DNA of 64,000 bases, taken from Pseudoalteromonas arctica A 37-1-2. Lineage in GTDB: Bacteria; Pseudomonadota; Gammaproteobacteria; Enterobacterales; Alteromonadaceae. Position numbers and translations under genes: made by a program. Below the pieces are notes generated by a model. That model worked only from the letters and a program-made list of their open reading frames with translations. It made no database searches and had not been told where the DNA came from. The stretch lies in assembly GCF_000238395.3 (NCBI RefSeq), contig NZ_CP011025.1:1240001-1304000 (forward strand), written 5' to 3'. Positions 60,962-64,000 of this stretch are shown here, piece after piece (within the stretch, counting starts at the first letter, position 1; each line of letters opens with the position of its first letter).

Positions 60962-61261
60962 TTATATTTTATGCGGTGGAACAACCACACTTTTCAAAAA
61001 CTCATTTTCCATAATTAACACACCTTGATAAGCATTTTCACCATCGCTTGAAAATTCAAATATAAATTCACTTTTGATGCCTGGCTTGCCGTTCTTTAAA
61101 AAACCAAAGCGGCGTTTTGTGCATGCAACACTCATCAACTGCACCTGCAATTGCTCACTTTGACGTTTAGCATGAACGTTCGCCGCTTCAGCAACCTTTC
61201 GGTTAAGCCAAAATAAGTAAATTACACTACCAATAAGTATGAACGTCCATAAACTTGCCAT
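60962..61261 (-). CDS. DUF3301 family membrane-anchored protein
   Basis: A 99-residue protein. One N-terminal hydrophobic helix (WTFILIGSVIYLFWL) is followed by AANVHAKRQSEQLQVQLMSVAC and a small beta-rich domain (RFGFLKNGKPGIKSEFIFEFSSDGE), the layout of DUF3301. It starts one base after the DUF3549 gene stops, so both are in one operon. Function unknown. Confidence 0.82.
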   Translation of the reverse strand: MASLWTFILIGSVIYLFWLNRKVAEAANVHAKRQSEQLQVQLMSVACTKRRFGFLKNGKPGIKSEFIFEFSSDGENAYQGVLIMENEFLKSVVVPPHKI

Positions 61262-62290
61262 TTAAGAGAATAACCTTCCAATTGCACGCGCGAGGGTTTC
61301 GCTACGATTTTCTTTACGTAATAAGCCTAATAAATGCGGGCGAATAGTCGGTATTGCAACTAAGTCAGCAAAAATACTTGGAAACAATTCTTCAATTTTT
61401 TGATGATGTGCGCAATTATCCATAAATACATGTAAGCGTTCAGGGTTCTCTAATTGCTTAAAACACCGCCCAGCTATTGTTAGTAACACGTCAGAGTCGT
61501 GCCTCACTGGTGAGCTTAGTACAGTATCAACTAATTGAGCGCATAACCCTTGAGCTTGACCTTTTGAAACAGATCTTAGTGCTGCTGTTATAGCTACTGT
61601 ATCGTTATTACTAATTGCGGCCTGCGTGTAATCAACAAGTAACTCACTCATTGATGTTGGTATTTCAACGTGTTCAAGCATGGCACTGAGTGGTTGCAGT
61701 ACTTCAATAGGTAAATGCGCCCATGCTTTTTGCAGATTACTTAAGTTTGTATCGCTGTCTAAGCGTAGTGCAAAATCGGCAATACCCTGCAGTGCAACAC
61801 TTTGCCAATTATCAAAACCAATTTTACCGCTAAAGTATAACTGTGCATGCTCGTAATACTGTGACGCAGGCTGTTTTAATAGTACTTTTACTTGGGCGTT
61901 AAATGCCGCTAATTTATTTGCGTTTGGTGTAAAAACATAAGGGTTATTATCAAGTTTCCCATCGGCTTGCTCACCTGTAATTTCAGTGCCTAGCGCTTGA
62001 ATAACCATATCAGCAAAGTGATCGCGACTAGCACTTACAAGCATACTTTGCTCATCAAGTGGAAACTTTAAAAACCATACATACGGTTCTTTACTGGCTT
62101 TAGTATCCCAAAATTGAATAGCGAGCCAAGCATGACCAGCAAGAGGATAAGGGTAAGGCACTTGAGCTTGTTCAATAGCTAAAAATTGTTTTTTATCAAG
62201 CTTAGTAATGTGCCTGCCAATATCAAAAGCACGCCACTGAGTACCCGCACCATCTAAAAGCTGACCTAATGTAGCTATTTGATCACTCAT
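61262..62290 (-). CDS. DUF3549 family protein
   Basis: A 342-residue soluble protein. The N-terminal block IATLGQLLDGAGTQWRAFDIGRHITKL and the PYPLAGHAWLAIQFWD ... PYVWFLKFPLDEQ segment match DUF3549, followed by a helical C-terminal half. No known function. It pairs with the DUF3301 gene downstream and is divergent from yqcC. Confidence 0.85.
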   Translation of the reverse strand: MSDQIATLGQLLDGAGTQWRAFDIGRHITKLDKKQFLAIEQAQVPYPYPLAGHAWLAIQFWDTKASKEPYVWFLKFPLDEQSMLVSASRDHFADMVIQALGTEITGEQADGKLDNNPYVFTPNANKLAAFNAQVKVLLKQPASQYYEHAQLYFSGKIGFDNWQSVALQGIADFALRLDSDTNLSNLQKAWAHLPIEVLQPLSAMLEHVEIPTSMSELLVDYTQAAISNNDTVAITAALRSVSKGQAQGLCAQLVDTVLSSPVRHDSDVLLTIAGRCFKQLENPERLHVFMDNCAHHQKIEELFPSIFADLVAIPTIRPHLLGLLRKENRSETLARAIGRLFS

Positions 62291-62394
62291 TGTTTTCTCA
62301 ACTGTTTTTACTGCAAAATTACGTTAATTATACGTCATAGCCGCCTATGAGGGAACAGGGTATAATTGCATTACATATATAAAAGAGGGTGGTT

Positions 62395-62715
62395 ATGTAC
62401 CAGCAAACCCAAACTTATTTAGTGCAGCTAACGGCACTTTTACAAAAACACGCGCTTTGGCAAAGTGAGCCAATAGACGCTGATGCACTGCTTTCAAATA
62501 CTCCTTTTTGTCACGATACAATGGCGTTTGAGCAGTGGTTACAATTTGTATTTATTAATAAAATACAGCAATTAATAACACATAAACAACCACTGCCTCG
62601 TAACTTTGCTATTGCTCCTATGGCGCAAATGACACTTGTGAGTAAAGCAGGGAGCGATGAAATAATTGAATTACTAACAGCCCTTGATACCTTTTTAGGA
62701 GAACCAAATGAGTGA
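62395..62715 (+). CDS. yqcC: YqcC family (DUF446) protein
   Basis: A 106-residue helical protein. LLQKHALWQSEPIDADALLSNTPFCHDTMAFEQWLQFVFINKIQQLI matches YqcC. The start at 62395 is preceded by AGAGGGTGG. It is the first gene of the yqcC-truC-yqcA operon, as in Escherichia coli, and overlaps truC by eight bases. Function not established. Confidence 0.88.
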   Translation: MYQQTQTYLVQLTALLQKHALWQSEPIDADALLSNTPFCHDTMAFEQWLQFVFINKIQQLITHKQPLPRNFAIAPMAQMTLVSKAGSDEIIELLTALDTFLGEPNE

Positions 62716-63472
62716 GCGTCCAGCGCCTGTTGAATATGGCGAGCTGACTATTTTGTATCAAGATGAAAACTATGTGGCTATAAATAAGCCTTCAGGTTTA
62801 TTAGTGCATCGCTCGTTTTTAGATAAACACGAAACCCAGTTTGCCATGCAAATGCTGCGCGACCAACTAGGGCAGCATGTATTTCCAGTACATAGGCTCG
62901 ATAGACCTACGTCGGGCGTATTGCTGTTTGCACTGAGCTCTGAAGCAGCTCGCGATATGAACCAGCTATTTATTGAAGGTACTATTGCTAAACGCTATTT
63001 AGCCTTAGTGCGCGGCTTTGCGCCAGAGTCAGTATTTTTAGATAAACCGCTTAAAGAAGAACTTGATAAAATAGCCGATAAGTTTGCAGATCAAGACAAA
63101 GCACCGCAAGAAGCGCAAACCCAGTTTAATTGCTTGCGCCAAGTTGCATTGCCAATTCCTATTGGTAAGTACCCAACAGTGCGTTACTCGTTAGTTGAGT
63201 GTTTTCCAAAAACAGGGCGCAAGCATCAAATTCGCAGACACTTAAAGCACTTATCACTGCCTATTATTGGTGATGTAAATCACGGTGATAATCAGCATAA
63301 TCAATTTTTTAGAGATCATTTTGAGCTAAGACGCTTAATGTTATTTGCAACAGAGCTTAGTTTTGTGCACCCTTATAGTAATGAATCAATAACAATTAAA
63401 GCGCCACTAGGTGAAGACATGCTTGAAATATGTAAGCAGCTAGGTTGGCCAAAGCAAGAAAAGGATTATTAA
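62708..63472 (+). CDS. truC: tRNA pseudouridine(65) synthase TruC
   Basis: A 254-residue RluA-family pseudouridine synthase. HRLDRPTSG carries the catalytic Asp65, KPSGLLVHRS is near residue 27, and the C-terminal KTGRKHQIRRHLKHLSLPIIGD matches TruC. It makes pseudouridine at position 65 of certain tRNAs. Translation is coupled to yqcC by an eight-base overlap. Confidence 0.94.
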   Translation: MSERPAPVEYGELTILYQDENYVAINKPSGLLVHRSFLDKHETQFAMQMLRDQLGQHVFPVHRLDRPTSGVLLFALSSEAARDMNQLFIEGTIAKRYLALVRGFAPESVFLDKPLKEELDKIADKFADQDKAPQEAQTQFNCLRQVALPIPIGKYPTVRYSLVECFPKTGRKHQIRRHLKHLSLPIIGDVNHGDNQHNQFFRDHFELRRLMLFATELSFVHPYSNESITIKAPLGEDMLEICKQLGWPKQEKDY

Positions 63473-63921
63473 TGGCACATATTAGTATTTTTGTAGGCAG
63501 CGTTAATGGCGGTGCAGAGCGTTTAAGCGATGAAGTTGCAGCCACAATAGAGCAAGCGGGTCATACTGCAACAGTAATTACTGAAGCATCACTTGATGAT
63601 ATAAAAAATGCATCGCATATTTTAATTGTTACCTCCACAACAGGCCAAGGTGATGTACCGAGTAATTTGGCAGGGTTATACTTTGCAATGAATAGCACTT
63701 TCCCAATGCTTACCGATAAACCGTTTGGTGTAATTGCAATGGGTGACAGATGTTACGGCGATACATTTTGTGGCGCAGGGCGTAGCTTTGACGAGTTACT
63801 ACGCGATTTACAAGCAAAGCCTGTGGGCAACCGCCTAGAAATAGATGCATGTGAAGATTTTGAACCATGGCCAGTAACCGAGCCTTGGTTAAAAGTATGG
63901 CTAGAAAAACTACCTGCTTAA
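63472..63921 (+). CDS. yqcA: Flavodoxin YqcA
   Basis: A 149-residue short-chain flavodoxin. The phosphate loop region ISIFVGSVNGGAERL is at the start, and TSTTGQGDVPSNLAGLY and GDRCYGDTFCGAGRSFDELL form the flavin site. The start overlaps the truC stop by one base (TAATG), with AAGGATTATTA upstream. It is the third gene of the conserved operon. Confidence 0.9.
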   Translation: MAHISIFVGSVNGGAERLSDEVAATIEQAGHTATVITEASLDDIKNASHILIVTSTTGQGDVPSNLAGLYFAMNSTFPMLTDKPFGVIAMGDRCYGDTFCGAGRSFDELLRDLQAKPVGNRLEIDACEDFEPWPVTEPWLKVWLEKLPA

Positions 63922-63962
63922 TTTCTATTACCCTGTCTGAGTATAGGGGAAATAATTGAATA

Positions 63963-63998
63963 AAAACGTCTGAAATAATTTATTAGGCGTTTTTATTT
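63963..63998 (+). terminator. Intrinsic terminator of the yqcC-truC-yqcA operon
   Basis: AAAACGTCT / AGGCGTTTT arms (one G-T pair) around an AT-rich loop, followed by TATTTTA. Confidence 0.8.
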
Positions 63999-64000
63999 TA

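Overview
The window looks like a chromosomal segment of a marine gammaproteobacterium, most likely Pseudoalteromonas or a close Alteromonadales relative. This is inferred from the AT-rich composition, the many large TonB-dependent receptors, and gammaproteobacterial housekeeping genes (priC-ybaM, syd, queF, truC-yqcC-yqcA, tamAB, rraB, radD). No rRNA, tRNA or CRISPR array was recognised.

Layout. Positions 1-3505 hold a YeeE/YedE membrane protein, a FadL-type porin and a sugar-porter MFS transporter. Positions 3900-5820 are a small accessory patch: a DUF2971 gene flanked by cassette-like inverted core sequences, a small membrane-anchored protein, and a fragment of a dual-specificity phosphatase. 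Next is an unusual nuclease (5906-8065) that joins a FAN1-like VRR-NUC domain to a DEDDh exonuclease.

Positions 8100-26680 form one coherent, apparently LacI-controlled catabolic island. It has two TonB receptors, a sodium:solute symporter, five SnoaL/NTF2-like proteins, an HpcH/HpaI aldolase, an alpha/beta hydrolase, a histidinol-dehydrogenase-like enzyme, an SDR and a bicupin. Palindromes centred on TTCGAA (best form TGACTTCGAAGTCA) lie in all four promoter regions of the main transcription units, and a LacI-type regulator is encoded inside the island. The substrate cannot be read from the sequence. Uptake through the outer and inner membranes followed by alcohol oxidation, hydrolysis and aldol cleavage is the inferred flow.

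Positions 26700-35600 hold transport and DNA-metabolism genes: EamA exporter, Sel1 lipoprotein (apparently frameshifted), ybaM, ComFB-like, HDAC-like, priC, TSUP permease, dinG, and divergent polB with a LexA-like box. Positions 35800-47515 carry three related TonB receptors with near-identical signal peptides, an IS3-family element, a compact H-NS-like protein and a decayed duplicate of the start of radD. Positions 47668-64000 are mainly housekeeping: radD, rraB, tamA-tamB, a lipoprotein cyclophilin, queF, syd, DUF families, a GNAT enzyme and yqcC-truC-yqcA.

Between 60338 and 60908 there is no protein gene. The region reads as a CsrB-type small RNA: about 31 GGA motifs, many in short hairpin loops, partly built from 110-bp tandem repeats, ending in a strong intrinsic terminator and preceded by a GacA/UvrY-like palindrome.
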